A stretch of 22,502 bases of DNA. Origin: Chlorobium sp. Its GTDB lineage: Bacteria; Bacteroidota; Chlorobiia; Chlorobiales; Chlorobiaceae. Of the stretch, positions 1 through 7,773 are shown piece after piece; position 1 is the first letter of the stretch, and every line of letters begins with the position of its first letter. The translations under genes were made by a program, and so were the position numbers. The stretch covers positions 1-22,502 of the forward strand of contig JANQFD010000123.1 in NCBI GenBank assembly GCA_028278005.1, given 5' to 3'. A model generated the notes under the pieces. The model searched no databases. It was not told where the DNA came from and saw only the letters and a program-made list of their open reading frames with translations.

Positions 1-651
1 GCATACCCGAAAGTTCCGCTGAATATCCTTTTTCATCCCGTATACAGCCCCACCTCCGCTGTTATGTCCAAAAATGACGCATGCCGAAAGCTCGGTATCA
101 TTCCCGGAGGAGCTGTGCTCCTTTTTTTTGGCTACATAAGGCAATACAAGGGGCTCGATATCCTGATCGATGCAATGCCGGAAGTCATACGTCGTTATCC
201 AGGTACCCGGTTGCTGATCGCTGGAGAGTTTTATTACGGAGAGAAGATGTTCAGAGAGCGCATCAGGAGCCTGGGAATCGAGAAGCTGGTTACTATCCAT
301 GCCGGGTTTGTTTCCGGGGAAAGTATGTCCATGTTCTTCAATGCTTCGGATGCCGTGGTGCTGCCATACAGGGAGGCGTCCCAGTCGGGGGTTGTGCAGC
401 AGGCTTACGGATTCGGCCTTCCGGTTATTGTCTCTCGCAGGGGAGGATTGCCGGAATATGTAAGGGAAGGAGAGACCGGAGAAATAGCAGATGATCTTGA
501 AGCAGCGGTGCTTGCCGAAAGCATCTGCGGTTTTCTGAGAAAACGGGATCATACCCCGTATGAAGATAATGTCAAAAAATACGCACGAGAGTACTCATGG
601 GAAGTTTTTGCGGCTAAGCTGGAAGCTTTTGTGGCGGAGGTCGCTTTGTGA
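1..651 (+). CDS. Glycosyltransferase family 4 (GT-B), C-terminal part, 5' end outside window
   Basis: The frame is open from base 1, so the true start lies upstream; about 216 residues are visible. They match the C-terminal nucleotide-sugar-binding half of a GT4 transferase: a beta-strand leading into GYIRQYKG, then LLIAGE, then SDAVVLPY..ASQSGVVQQAYGFGLPVI followed by GGLPEYV. The usual E-x7-E donor-binding pair appears as E-x7-Q, which I believe occurs in the subfamily carrying a QSGV motif. By family it should move a sugar from an activated nucleotide donor to a lipid-linked or glycan acceptor at the cytoplasmic face of the membrane; donor and acceptor cannot be told. An internal ATG at 64 is not the real start because homology continues upstream of it. 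The stop overlaps the start of the next gene by four bases, indicating translational coupling. Confidence 0.88.
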   Translation, partial: AYPKVPLNILFHPVYSPTSAVMSKNDACRKLGIIPGGAVLLFFGYIRQYKGLDILIDAMPEVIRRYPGTRLLIAGEFYYGEKMFRERIRSLGIEKLVTIHAGFVSGESMSMFFNASDAVVLPYREASQSGVVQQAYGFGLPVIVSRRGGLPEYVREGETGEIADDLEAAVLAESICGFLRKRDHTPYEDNVKKYAREYSWEVFAAKLEAFVAEVAL

Positions 652-1514
652 GTTGCACGGGGAAAACGATATACGTTATCGTGGTAAACTGGAATAACGC
701 CGCCGATACGCTGAACTGTCTGGAGTCACTTTCGAAAGTAGACTGCGGCGGAATGAGGGTGTTGGTAGTGGACAACGGGTCAACCGATGGTTCAATGCGT
801 CTCGTCGGGGAACGGTATCCGCAATACGAGCTGCTTGAGCTTGGGCACAATTCCGGCTACGCCGGCGGCTGCAACGCCGGCGCGCGGTGGGCCGTGAAAG
901 AGGGTGCGAAATATGTTGTTTTCCTGAACAATGATACGGTCGTCGATCCCGGATTTATCGATCCATTGATCGCTCCTTTAGAGCAAACAGGTGATATAGC
1001 AGTAACAGCACCCCGGATTTTTTTTATGGAATTTCCTGAAAGAATATGGTATGCCGGCGGTGAGATAAATATCCGTTCCGGAAGGTTCGCTCACCGGGGG
1101 ATCAGGGAGAAAAATAATCACCGGTTCGAAGTGCAGCGTGAGACAGGGTATGCGACCGGTTGCTGTTTTGCAATGCGCGCAATGGATTTCAGCAGCCTTG
1201 GCGGGTATGACAGCAGTTTTTCGATGTATGGTGAGGATGTGGATCTGTCACTGAGAGTAAGGGCTTCGGGGAAAAAAATTCTGTATGTGCCTGAATCGAA
1301 AGTGTGGCACAAGATAAGCGCATCCGGGGGAGGCGAAATGAATCCCGTAAAACTGTGGCGAAAGAACGTTTCACTTCTGAAACTGCTTGCCAAGCACCGG
1401 GCATGGTCCGGGATGGGTTTCTACATCCTGCTTGCTCCGTTTCGGTTCGTGCGGGGGGTCTGGTCTGTTTTATTGTTCAGAATGTGCAGTAATACCGGAA
1501 AGGTTTCCACCTAA
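648..1514 (+). CDS. Glycosyltransferase family 2 (rhamnosyltransferase-like)
   Basis: A 288-residue GT-A transferase. The N-terminal strand IVVNWNN is at about residues 11-17, VVDNGSTDGS at 40-49, a DXD-like metal/nucleotide site NND at 94-96 within FLNNDT, GGYD at 185-188, and the acceptor-side acid pair ED at 196-197 in GEDVDLSLR. This pattern is typical of the GT2 group that adds rhamnose or related sugars to O-antigen or exopolysaccharide; the exact sugar is not readable. The last 30 or so residues are hydrophobic and aromatic and may tether the protein to the membrane. The GTG start overlaps the upstream TGA in a GTGA junction and has a good Shine-Dalgarno (GCGGAGG, 634-640) seven bases before it. 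Confidence 0.92.
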   Translation: MSCTGKTIYVIVVNWNNAADTLNCLESLSKVDCGGMRVLVVDNGSTDGSMRLVGERYPQYELLELGHNSGYAGGCNAGARWAVKEGAKYVVFLNNDTVVDPGFIDPLIAPLEQTGDIAVTAPRIFFMEFPERIWYAGGEINIRSGRFAHRGIREKNNHRFEVQRETGYATGCCFAMRAMDFSSLGGYDSSFSMYGEDVDLSLRVRASGKKILYVPESKVWHKISASGGGEMNPVKLWRKNVSLLKLLAKHRAWSGMGFYILLAPFRFVRGVWSVLLFRMCSNTGKVST

Positions 1515-1516
1515 CT

Positions 1517-3013
1517 GTGATACAGCAAAAGGTAACCATAGTCACGGAGGCCGGTTATTCCTTTGCCGGATTCATTGCCGGCCAGGGTTTGCGGTTTTTG
1601 TTTACCCTTCTTGTGGCAAAACTGTTAGGGGCGGAATATCTCGGCATATACGCCCTTGCGCTCGCAGTTGTTCAGATTGCGGAAGTGTTGGCTGTCGGAG
1701 GTCTGGATGCAGGGGTTCTGCGATATGTCAATCTGCATGAAGAAGGTTCCGACAGACGCTCCGCGCTCGTTGCTTCAGCCCTCAAGACCACACTGTTGTA
1801 TTCACTTCCCCTGACGCTGCTGCTTCTTGTCTTTTCCGGCTCTCTTGCATACCTGCTAAACGGTGACAAACTGCTGCAACTGACACTTGTCTGTTACGTT
1901 TGCTCACTGCCTTTTCAGGTGCTTATTGCTGTGGGAGGTCATGCCGTTCAGGGGTACAGGAAGCTTCGCCCCAAGATCATTGCGGGGCAGATCCTTGTTC
2001 CGGGAACCATGCTGCTCCTGACTCTATTGGTCAATGCGGTTGCCGGTCATGTGCCCGCTTTGCTTTTTCCGCTGCCGTTATCCGTGCTTGCGGCGTATCT
2101 CTGGCTCTGGCGGCAGCTTTGTGCCATAACGGGCGTTTCACTCAAGGATGTATGGTATGCCGAAACAGATCGGATGATGCTGCGGTATGCAAAACCTTTG
2201 ATGCTGGTCGCGGTTCTGGGTATGGTTAGTCACTGGCTCGATATTCTGATGCTCGGGGTTTATGCCGGTGCGGAAACTGTCGGGTTATACCAGCCGGCAG
2301 CCAGAACCGCCGGTCTCGTGCGATCGGTTTTGCTTGCATTTGCCGGGATAGCGGCTCCGATGTTTGCCGCAATGCACAGCCGTGGAGAAATAAGGGAGCT
2401 GGAAAGGCTGTTCAGGATTCTTTCCCGCTGGGTGATGCTGGCGGCTATTCCGCCGGGTGTATTGCTGCTTCTGTTGCCGAAAACGGTACTTGCTTTTTTC
2501 GGCGACCCCTTTGCGATTGCTGCGCCTGTGCTGGTTGTACTTACCGTTGCAGTTCTGGTTCAGTCCTTTTTCGGATTGTATGATACAATACTGCAGATGA
2601 CGGGCTATTCGAACATTTGTTTCATAAATGGTATTGCGGGTTTTTCGGTGCATGTTCTTTTGAACGCTCTCTTCATTCCCCGATTCGGCATGATGGGTGC
2701 TGCTGCTGCTCTTGCTGTTGTCTATCTTTTACTGGCCACAGCAAGGGTATTCCAGGTCCGTGTTTTTCTCGGATTCCATGCTTTCAGCTTTTCCCTGCTG
2801 AAACCGGTGATTGCAGGTGTTGCTGCCGCAGCGGCACTTGCAGCAGTCAAGCCCTTTTTCGATACTCTGCCCGGGGCGGTCTCATTTGGCAGCGCCATGC
2901 TGCTTGTTTTTGTGGTGTATATCCTTTTTGTACGGCTGATGCAATTGGAACAGGAAGAGCTGGACGTTATTTTGGAGCTGTTTTCATTTATCAAAAGAAC
3001 GAAGAAGGTGTGA
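1517..3013 (+). CDS. Polysaccharide biosynthesis protein / Wzx-like lipid-linked oligosaccharide flippase
   Basis: A 498-residue, strongly hydrophobic protein with roughly twelve to fourteen membrane segments and short basic loops. The N-terminus (about residues 10-45: AGYSFAGFIAGQGLRFLF..LVAKLLGAEYLGIYALA) is the characteristic first-helix region of the Wzx/RfbX branch of the MOP flippase superfamily, and the size matches the family. It would turn undecaprenyl-linked oligosaccharide units from the cytoplasmic to the periplasmic leaflet. The GTG start lies two bases after the previous stop, with GGAAAGG upstream at a rather long distance. The last codons overlap the start of the next gene. 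Flanking glycosyltransferases support the role; the glycan is unknown. Confidence 0.88.
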   Translation: MIQQKVTIVTEAGYSFAGFIAGQGLRFLFTLLVAKLLGAEYLGIYALALAVVQIAEVLAVGGLDAGVLRYVNLHEEGSDRRSALVASALKTTLLYSLPLTLLLLVFSGSLAYLLNGDKLLQLTLVCYVCSLPFQVLIAVGGHAVQGYRKLRPKIIAGQILVPGTMLLLTLLVNAVAGHVPALLFPLPLSVLAAYLWLWRQLCAITGVSLKDVWYAETDRMMLRYAKPLMLVAVLGMVSHWLDILMLGVYAGAETVGLYQPAARTAGLVRSVLLAFAGIAAPMFAAMHSRGEIRELERLFRILSRWVMLAAIPPGVLLLLLPKTVLAFFGDPFAIAAPVLVVLTVAVLVQSFFGLYDTILQMTGYSNICFINGIAGFSVHVLLNALFIPRFGMMGAAAALAVVYLLLATARVFQVRVFLGFHAFSFSLLKPVIAGVAAAAALAAVKPFFDTLPGAVSFGSAMLLVFVVYILFVRLMQLEQEELDVILELFSFIKRTKKV

Positions 3014-5376
3014 GGAACCGATCTCTTCCATATTTTGCGGCCTTTTTGGTTTACTTTCTGCTTGTTGCGGGGCTGTTCTACCCTGTTGTGTTTGAAGGCA
3101 AGGTTTTGTCTTCTCCCGACAGTGTAAGCCCTATGGCGACATCCATAGCCCTTGATGCGGTCTATGAAGAGACCGGTCGCTATCCTCTGTGGCAGCCCTG
3201 GTCATTTTCGGGAATGCCTACGGTCGAAGCATTTACCTATCTGAATGGCCTCTACTATCCCGGAGTTGCAGCAGGTTGGTTGCAGATAAAAGGGCTTTTT
3301 CTTCAACTGCTTCATCTGGTTTTTGCAGGGCTGGGCGGTTATGTGCTGCTGAGGCGATTCGGGCTTTATCATCTCGCGGCATTTCTTGGCGGAGCGGCGT
3401 TCATGCTCACGCCATACATGGTAACGATGTTTGTCTACGGGCACGGCAGTCAGCTTATGACAGCTGCATACATGCCCTGGGTGATTTGGGCCGCACTACG
3501 GGTTCTGGACAATATGCGTCCTTCGGATATGGGTCTTCTGGCCCTGCTCGCCGGGTTTCAACTCCAGCGTGGCCATGTACAGATCGCTTACTATACGTGG
3601 ATGCTTCTTTTTCTGCTGATAGTTCTGGGAGTTGCAGCAGGTTCATTTCCGGCAGCCGTAAGGATTAGAAAAACCGTCATGGTTTTTGTGAGTCTCGGTA
3701 TTGCGGTTCTTATCTCTTCGGTAATCTATCTGCCGGTTCTCGAATACACCCCATTTTCGGTACGTGGCGCCGGTAGCGGTGGAGGCGCGGCTTATGACTA
3801 TGCCACGATGTGGTCCATGCATCCGCTTGAATATGTTACCTATCTGCTGCCCGGTGCCGTTGGTTTCGGAGGGATGACCTACTGGGGGAGCATGCCGTTT
3901 ACCGATTATCCGAACTATGCCGGGTTTCTGGTGCTCTTGCTTGCGGCAACAGGGTGTCTCTCCCGACAAGTCGGTAGTAAAAAGACATTTACATGGTTTC
4001 TGGCCGGTGGAACGTTGCTGATGGTTTTTCTGGCTTTCGGCAAGTATTTCAGTCCGGTGTACGATCTTTTTTATCATTTCGTGCCGTTTTTCAGCCGTTT
4101 CAGAGTTCCCTCCATGGCGCTTATCGCGGTTAGTCTCAACCTTTCCCTGCTTGCCGGTTTCGGGCTGCATACCATAATGCAGGGGGTCGGTGAAAAAGGG
4201 CGGCTTGTCGTTAAAGCCGGCGCTTTGATCCTGGCTGTTATTACGATTGTTTTTCTGCTTGCCGAAAAACCTTTTGAGCAGTTTCTTCATTCCGTCTTTC
4301 CAGCGCCCGGGTTTGACAATCCCGAGCTTGCCGGTCTGGTCGACCAGGTCAGATGGGATCAGTTTAAGGACAGTTTCTTTCTGCTGGTGTTTTTCGGGGG
4401 CGCTTTTGCAGCACTTGTGTGGTTACGTGCGAAAAAGGCGGTCACTGTTACGCTTTTCGGGATGATTGTTGTACTGCTTTCCATTGCCGATCTTTTGCTC
4501 GTGGATCGACAGATAGTGTATCCTTCACAGAGCTCCCTGCGTTCTTCACGGCTGGTTACAGGAGAATACCTCGATCGAGCGTTTTCCGGGGATGAGGTAA
4601 CCGCATTTCTGGTCGGTGAACCCGGCCTTTTCAGGATTTACCCGGTCGGACCGCTGTTCGGGGAAAACAAGTTTTCGGTATTCGGCATCCACTCTTCCGG
4701 AGGGTATCATCCGGCAAAGCTTCAGGTTTACGATGAGATGCTGAGGAGGTCCGGGAATCTTTCCAATATCGATCTGTTGCGCATGCTGAACGTTCGCTAT
4801 ATCATCAGTCCTGCTCATCTCGACCATCCTGCTCTTGAACCTGTCCACGACGGAGAACTCCGTCTTGTCAGTGGTCCGGTTCCTGTTCGTGTATATCGTC
4901 TGCAAAATGCCATGGAGCGTGCGTGGTTCGTCGGCAAGGTGAAAGCGGTCGATGAAGGTCGATATGATGAACTTCTCACCGAAAGCCTGGATATAAGCCG
5001 CCAGGCTCTTGTGGAGGGGGCGCCCTGGAATGGAAGTAAGCCGTTCGGACAGGCCAGTGTTTTATCGATTGAGGCGGCTCCTGAGAAGATAATCGTTTCG
5101 GTACAAGCCGAAAGCGAGGCGTTTCTTGTGTTGAGTGAGGTGTTTTACCCCTTACGGTGGAAAACAACGATAGATGGCAGTGAGCAGAAAGTGTACAAGG
5201 TTAACGGACTGCTGCGCGGGGTGGTTATACCCCCGGGTGAACATCAGGTTGAGACCTGTTTTGACCGGAGCAGTTTTGAAAATGGTCGGAAATTATCTCT
5301 CTCGGCTTTAGCGATAGGGCTGCTCCTGGTATTGACCGGCTTTTCGTTCCCTGGAAGAGGTTCCCGGGGCAAATAA
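3010..5376 (+). CDS. YfhO-family large membrane protein (probable lipid-linked sugar transferase)
   Basis: About 788 residues from a GTG start that overlaps the flippase stop (GTGA). The frame stays open back to 2617, but that extension lies inside the flippase gene and looks like shadow sequence. A first membrane helix at about residues 7-28 leads to PDSVSPM and SFSGMPTVEAF, followed by many membrane segments. A soluble C-terminal part carries LNVRYIIS, then YPLRWKTTIDG and VYKVNGLLRGVVIPPGEHQVE, and a final helix. This is the signature layout of YfhO/DUF6044-like proteins, a GT-C-like family; Bacillus YfhO is implicated in glycosylating lipoteichoic acid. In a Gram-negative green sulfur bacterium the substrate is unknown. 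AAGAAGG lies unusually close to the GTG, so coupling to the upstream gene may drive translation. Confidence 0.85.
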   Translation: MRNRSLPYFAAFLVYFLLVAGLFYPVVFEGKVLSSPDSVSPMATSIALDAVYEETGRYPLWQPWSFSGMPTVEAFTYLNGLYYPGVAAGWLQIKGLFLQLLHLVFAGLGGYVLLRRFGLYHLAAFLGGAAFMLTPYMVTMFVYGHGSQLMTAAYMPWVIWAALRVLDNMRPSDMGLLALLAGFQLQRGHVQIAYYTWMLLFLLIVLGVAAGSFPAAVRIRKTVMVFVSLGIAVLISSVIYLPVLEYTPFSVRGAGSGGGAAYDYATMWSMHPLEYVTYLLPGAVGFGGMTYWGSMPFTDYPNYAGFLVLLLAATGCLSRQVGSKKTFTWFLAGGTLLMVFLAFGKYFSPVYDLFYHFVPFFSRFRVPSMALIAVSLNLSLLAGFGLHTIMQGVGEKGRLVVKAGALILAVITIVFLLAEKPFEQFLHSVFPAPGFDNPELAGLVDQVRWDQFKDSFFLLVFFGGAFAALVWLRAKKAVTVTLFGMIVVLLSIADLLLVDRQIVYPSQSSLRSSRLVTGEYLDRAFSGDEVTAFLVGEPGLFRIYPVGPLFGENKFSVFGIHSSGGYHPAKLQVYDEMLRRSGNLSNIDLLRMLNVRYIISPAHLDHPALEPVHDGELRLVSGPVPVRVYRLQNAMERAWFVGKVKAVDEGRYDELLTESLDISRQALVEGAPWNGSKPFGQASVLSIEAAPEKIIVSVQAESEAFLVLSEVFYPLRWKTTIDGSEQKVYKVNGLLRGVVIPPGEHQVETCFDRSSFENGRKLSLSALAIGLLLVLTGFSFPGRGSRGK

Positions 5377-5394
5377 TATAAACTGAACCATGGC

Positions 5395-6621
5395 GTGAAA
5401 AAGATATTGTTTCTTTCCATGAACTTTCCCCCTGTGATGACCGAAGGATCGTCACGCGCATTTAAATTCGCATCGTCAATGCCGGACCTGGGATGGCAAC
5501 CGGTCGTCATTGCTTTGAACAATGTTGTGGAGCAGGGGGTTGAGCGGTTTCCTTTTGACGTCCATTACGTTGGTCATGAAGTGGCCCGGGAGAACCTTGA
5601 TGCTGAGCAGTTATTCAGATTTGTGCACGGATTGCCGCAGAAAAAGGTCTTATCGAAAAACATCAGGACAAATATACGGTTGAACACCGGTGTTAAAGGA
5701 AGCAACTGGAAGAAAAAAGCTGAAGCCGTCGCAAGTCAGGTGTTGCATGATAATCCTGACATAGAGATGATATATGCTCAGGCCCCGCCTTTTGCACCTC
5801 AGCAGCTTGCGATTGAGCTTTCCGGAAAACACCATCTGCCGGTGATTTTCGACTGCATCGGGGACTTTGACGACGACAAGATGGAGACGATGATTTTGTT
5901 TTCCGGGCACTGTGTCGTTATGCCTTCGAGGGAGAAGAAAGAATTTTTCCTTCGGAAATATCGAGGCAGGCTTTCCCATGATGAGGTTTCAATAGTAAAA
6001 AACGGCTATGATCCGGCTTTTCTGCCGGCCCAGAGCCAGCAGGGTGAGGAAGGGTTGCTCATGCGGTGGGTGTTTCAGCTTGAAAAGCTGCGGGAGAGGG
6101 AACTGAAAGAGTTCTTTTCGGGCCTTTCAAACTTCGTGACGGCACAACCGGCTATTCGTGGGGCGGTTACCCTTGCCTTTACCGGAAACGGATCTGAAGG
6201 TGTCGGGCGTTACCTGAAAAAAAACGGCCTGGAAGAACTTGTCGACACTGATGCGGTCTGCTCGCACCGGCAGGAGCTTGATCTGTGCATGCAGGCGGAT
6301 CTTTACTGTATGGTGCTCGGGACAGAAGAGGGGCATGAAATGCATATTCCCGAGCGGTTTTATGATGTCGTGGGTATGCGTACTTCTCTTGCCGGTATCG
6401 TTCCGGATGGACTTGCCCGACAGGTTCTCCTGGAAGCAGGCGGGATGGTTGCTCCGATATCCAGTGGAAACGAGATATCGGAATTTCTGCAGGAATCTTA
6501 TAATCTCTGGCGTTCCGGTCAACTCCCGGTTACCAGTGAGGAGACGGCGGATGGATACCATATTCGTTCTTCCTTGCAGGAATTTCTCAGGGAAATGGCT
6601 TTCAGGCTTCCTCCGGTTTAA
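5395..6621 (+). CDS. Glycosyltransferase-like protein, GT-B fold (GT4-related)
   Basis: 408 residues. The start KKILFLSMNFPPVMTEGSSR is the classic first strand and glycine loop of GT4 enzymes. The middle has IYAQAPPFAPQQLA..L and LPVIFDCIGDF, then a CVVMPS strand, KKEFFLRKY and SIVKNGYDP, which mark the domain hinge. The C-terminal half has TFTGNG-like and HIPERFYDVVGM motifs where GT4 proteins bind the donor sugar. I do not see a clear E-x7-E pair, so the donor is uncertain. The GTG at 5395 is preferred because it preserves the first strand; an in-frame ATG at 5419 would cut it. There is no good Shine-Dalgarno. It lies 18 bases after the YfhO-family gene and is the last gene of the envelope cluster. 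Confidence 0.8.
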   Translation: MKKILFLSMNFPPVMTEGSSRAFKFASSMPDLGWQPVVIALNNVVEQGVERFPFDVHYVGHEVARENLDAEQLFRFVHGLPQKKVLSKNIRTNIRLNTGVKGSNWKKKAEAVASQVLHDNPDIEMIYAQAPPFAPQQLAIELSGKHHLPVIFDCIGDFDDDKMETMILFSGHCVVMPSREKKEFFLRKYRGRLSHDEVSIVKNGYDPAFLPAQSQQGEEGLLMRWVFQLEKLRERELKEFFSGLSNFVTAQPAIRGAVTLAFTGNGSEGVGRYLKKNGLEELVDTDAVCSHRQELDLCMQADLYCMVLGTEEGHEMHIPERFYDVVGMRTSLAGIVPDGLARQVLLEAGGMVAPISSGNEISEFLQESYNLWRSGQLPVTSEETADGYHIRSSLQEFLREMAFRLPPV

Positions 6622-6651
6622 GCTGCCCGCAGACTGGTGCCTAAACTGAGC

Positions 6652-6669
6652 GTCCCGACCTGTCGGGAC
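6652..6669 (+). terminator. Perfect inverted repeat after the envelope cluster, possible weak terminator
   Basis: GTCCCGAC and GTCGGGAC are separated by two bases, giving a 7 bp stem with a 4-base loop in RNA. It sits 30 bases after the last glycosyltransferase-like gene. The downstream sequence is only modestly T-rich (CTCTTCCGATTTTAT), so it is not a textbook terminator. It may instead be a dispersed palindromic repeat. Confidence 0.45.
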
Positions 6670-6759
6670 ACTCTTCCGATTTTATCAGAACTCATGACAA
6701 TGAATAAGGAGGTTCATAAAAACAGTCGTTGGAAGCTCTGAAAAAATGTGACTTCTGTT

Positions 6760-6791
6760 TTTGTATTTATTGGAGAAATATTTTACCTTGG
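6760..6791 (+). promoter_or_regulatory. Predicted promoter of the str operon
   Basis: TTTG at 6760-6763 and TACCTTGG at 6784-6791 are 20 bases apart, close to the Bacteroidota primary-sigma consensus (TTTG, about 19 bases, TAnnTTTG). The same bases can be read as a sigma-70 pair, TTGTAT at 6761-6766 and TACCTT at 6784-6789, with a 17-base spacer. The sequence between is AT-rich. Transcription would start near 6797 and leave a leader of about 65 bases before rpsL. This is the best promoter candidate between the envelope cluster and the ribosomal genes. Confidence 0.5.
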
Positions 6792-6812
6792 TGGTCCTTA
6801 TTGATTTATGAT

Positions 6813-6829
6813 CGATTCGTACGGAATCG
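6813..6829 (+). promoter_or_regulatory. Hairpin in the predicted rpsL leader
   Basis: CGATTC (6813-6818) and GAATCG (6824-6829) can pair as six base pairs around the loop GTACG, extendable by a T-G wobble. It lies in the predicted untranslated leader, about 34 bases before the rpsL start. Its location would suit an autoregulatory site, but a stem this short can arise by chance. Confidence 0.3.
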
Positions 6830-6862
6830 GGTAACCAAAAGAACAGAAGAGAGAACAGATTT

Positions 6863-7246
6863 ATGCCGACGATACAGCAGCTTATCAGGCGCGGAAGAAA
6901 AACCAAGGCGTCAAAAACAGCGTCACCGGCACTTGAGAAGTGTCCGCAGAAGCGGGGAGTCTGTACCCGCGTTTATACGACCACGCCGAAAAAGCCTAAC
7001 TCCGCACTCAGAAAGGTTGCTCGTGTGAGGTTGTCGAACAAGATCGAGGTTACGGCATATATTCCCGGGGAAGGGCATAACCTGCAGGAGCATTCTATTG
7101 TGCTGATTCGCGGCGGAAGGGTAAAGGATCTTCCCGGTGTGCGTTATCATATTGTCAGGGGATCCCTTGATACCTCCGGCGTTGCCGACCGAAGGAATGC
7201 TCGTTCAAAATACGGTGCCAAGAGGCCTAAAGAGGCGGCTAACTAA
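6863..7246 (+). CDS. rpsL: 30S ribosomal protein S12 (uS12)
   Basis: 127 residues, full length. S12 sits at the decoding centre and helps monitor codon-anticodon pairing. The diagnostic stretch [16 protein letters not shown] has the two lysines at 43 and 44, the wild-type streptomycin-sensitive form. KDLPGVRYH has D89, the aspartate that is beta-methylthiolated by RimO in E. coli. The C-terminal lysine-rich tail is normal. Only a loose purine-rich stretch (AGAAGAGAG) precedes the ATG, so the ribosome binding site is weak. First gene of the str operon, followed 26 bases later by rpsG. Confidence 0.98.
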   Translation: MPTIQQLIRRGRKTKASKTASPALEKCPQKRGVCTRVYTTTPKKPNSALRKVARVRLSNKIEVTAYIPGEGHNLQEHSIVLIRGGRVKDLPGVRYHIVRGSLDTSGVADRRNARSKYGAKRPKEAAN

Positions 7247-7272
7247 ATCGAATTATTTAATAACTGGAGAGC

Positions 7273-7740
7273 ATGAGCAAGAAAGTTGTATACAGCGGTG
7301 TAAAGCCGGATCTGCGTTACGGTGACGAGAGTGTCTCGCGTTTGATTAATGCTGTTATGCTGGATGGTAAAAAAAGCGTGGCGGCCAAGATAGTCTACGG
7401 GGCGATGGATATTATTGCCGAGAAGATGAAAGATGAAGAGCCGCTTGAGGTGTTCCGCCGTGCTTTGTCGAATGTGTCGCCGCTTGTTGAGGTGCGCAGC
7501 AAACGAGTTGGTGGTGCGACGTACCAGATTCCGATGGAGGTTCAGGCTTCCAGAAGAGAGGCTCTGGCTTTTCGCTGGATCAAGCAGTTTGCATCGCGTC
7601 GCGGAGGACGGTCAATGGCGGAAAAGCTCGCTGCCGAGCTTATGGATGCAGCCGGTGAGCAGGGGGCTTCTGTGAAAAAAAGGGACGAGGTGCATCGCAT
7701 GGCGGATGCAAACAAGGCTTTTGCGCATTTCAGGTTTTAA
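7273..7740 (+). CDS. rpsG: 30S ribosomal protein S7 (uS7)
   Basis: 155 residues, the standard length. S7 nucleates assembly of the 30S head and contacts E-site tRNA. Visible family signatures are DLRYGDESVSRLINAVMLDG near the start, the beta-hairpin region RVGGATYQIPMEV at about 77-89, and the ending HRMADANKAFAHFRF. A clear GGAG lies five bases before the ATG. The 26-base gap to rpsL is far shorter than the E. coli rpsL-rpsG spacer that S7 binds to repress its own translation, so that control is probably absent in the same form. Confidence 0.98.
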   Translation: MSKKVVYSGVKPDLRYGDESVSRLINAVMLDGKKSVAAKIVYGAMDIIAEKMKDEEPLEVFRRALSNVSPLVEVRSKRVGGATYQIPMEVQASRREALAFRWIKQFASRRGGRSMAEKLAAELMDAAGEQGASVKKRDEVHRMADANKAFAHFRF

Positions 7741-7773
7741 CTAAACACTATTAACGAGCGAATTTAGATTTAC

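Noticed and set aside
850..885. GCCGGC-rich inverted repeat in the GT2 gene
   Set aside because: It encodes the conserved glycine- and alanine-rich GYAGGCNAGA motif; the symmetry follows from GC-rich codons.
2617..3009. Upstream in-frame extension of the YfhO-family gene
   Set aside because: It overlaps the flippase gene, is rich in cysteine and serine unlike a membrane-protein N-terminus, and the GTG at 3010 gives the family-like beginning.
6694..6741. Fifteen-codon open frame ahead of rpsL
   Set aside because: No ribosome binding site before its ATG, no recognisable sequence, and it lies upstream of the predicted promoter.
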